Source of the DNA: Alphaproteobacteria bacterium
GTDB lineage: Bacteria; Pseudomonadota; Alphaproteobacteria; Caulobacterales; Caulobacteraceae
Direction of reading: 5' to 3'
DNA: 13,603 nucleotides
Assembly (NCBI GenBank): GCA_018895795.1
Contig: JAHINZ010000233.1
Location: 1-13,603 of the forward strand
Shown here: piece by piece, positions 13,441 to 13,603 of the stretch
Layout: every line of letters starts with the position of its first letter
Position numbering within the stretch: the stretch's first letter is position 1
Made by a program: the position numbers and the translations under genes
Notes under the pieces: generated by a model
Database searches by the model: none
What the model saw: the letters and a program-made list of their open reading frames with translations, nothing else
Told to the model about the DNA's origin: nothing

Positions 13441-13603
13441 ACTTATGCCGATATCGGCATAACGTGCATAATGCCGCGATCCGGATTATGCCGCATGGCG
13501 CTGCATTAGCGCGGTTGGCGGCATGATTACGTGCGGGCCATTCGGCATAATCTTCGTCGCTCCGACAACATGGAGCACGAAGATCATGTCCGAAAACCTG
13601 AAA
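13441..13603 (+). mobile_element. end of an inserted mobile element with TTATGCC half-site cluster
   Basis: Directly at the ArdC break begins a perfect 20-bp palindrome: TTATGCCGAT (13443-13452) followed by its complement (13453-13462). The half-site recurs as GCATAATGCC (13466-13475), ATTATGCC (13485-13492) and CGGCATAATC (13543-13552), with weaker variants between. Clustered dyads of this sort at an element's edge resemble recombinase-binding ends, for example of tyrosine-recombinase elements such as the RIT class. The other end is outside the window, so element type and target duplication cannot be determined. Confidence 0.5.
13586..13603 (+). CDS. start of an unidentified plus-strand gene (cut by window edge)
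   Basis: Six codons, MSENLK, are visible from ATG 13586, preceded by GGAG at 10 nt. The position right after the repeat cluster suggests that this is the first gene of the inserted element, possibly a recombinase. Six residues are far too few to identify a family; an ATG at 13570 in another frame is an alternative. Confidence 0.35.

Overview
High-GC alphaproteobacterial DNA, most likely from Caulobacter or a close relative in the Caulobacterales. That placement rests on base composition, on the combination of gene families and on the small cysteine-repeat secreted protein; it is an inference, not a search result. The window is dominated by the transfer and maintenance module of an integrative conjugative element or conjugative plasmid. 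This module lies almost entirely on the minus strand.

Read in its direction of transcription, from the right edge to the left, the backbone is: the 3' remnant of an ArdC-type antirestriction/zincin gene (13094-13440); a large ParB-like protein (11105-12955) with a clear terminator; a DUF736 gene (9991-10317); an operon with overlapping genes for an AlpA-like helix-turn-helix regulator, a TraF-type S26 peptidase and a VirB1-like lytic transglycosylase (8398-9792); a low-GC gap that may hold oriT; a VirD2-type relaxase with the DUF3363 region (6172-8163); and, at the left edge, the N-terminal 375 residues of the VirD4/TraG coupling protein (1-1125). Upstream of traG sits a ParE/RelE toxin with its antitoxin (1306-1880).

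Between relaxase and traG is a cargo segment of about 4 kb with genes on both strands: a two-helix membrane protein, a DEDDh 3'-5' exonuclease, a MmcQ/YjbR-like protein, a secreted S1/P1-type zinc nuclease with all nine metal ligands, a tiny exported protein with a doubled cysteine motif, and a DUF6088/AbiEi-like regulator. The regulator has a palindromic operator and no AbiEii partner, but is followed 7 nt later by an unannotated 46-codon membrane-peptide ORF.

Three relics show how the element has changed. A DUF1016 (YhcG-type) nuclease gene, still coupled to the relaxase stop codon, has lost its interior. A second, frameshifted DUF736 copy lies head-to-head with the intact one, so that the two form an imperfect inverted repeat with arms of about 450 bp around a 133-bp centre (9950-10978). 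At the right edge the ArdC gene is cut inside its zinc motif by a sequence that begins with a perfect 20-bp TTATGCC-type palindrome and carries several more copies of that half-site before a new plus-strand gene starts. This looks like the end of a mobile element, possibly one driven by a tyrosine recombinase.

No rRNA, tRNA or CRISPR array was seen.
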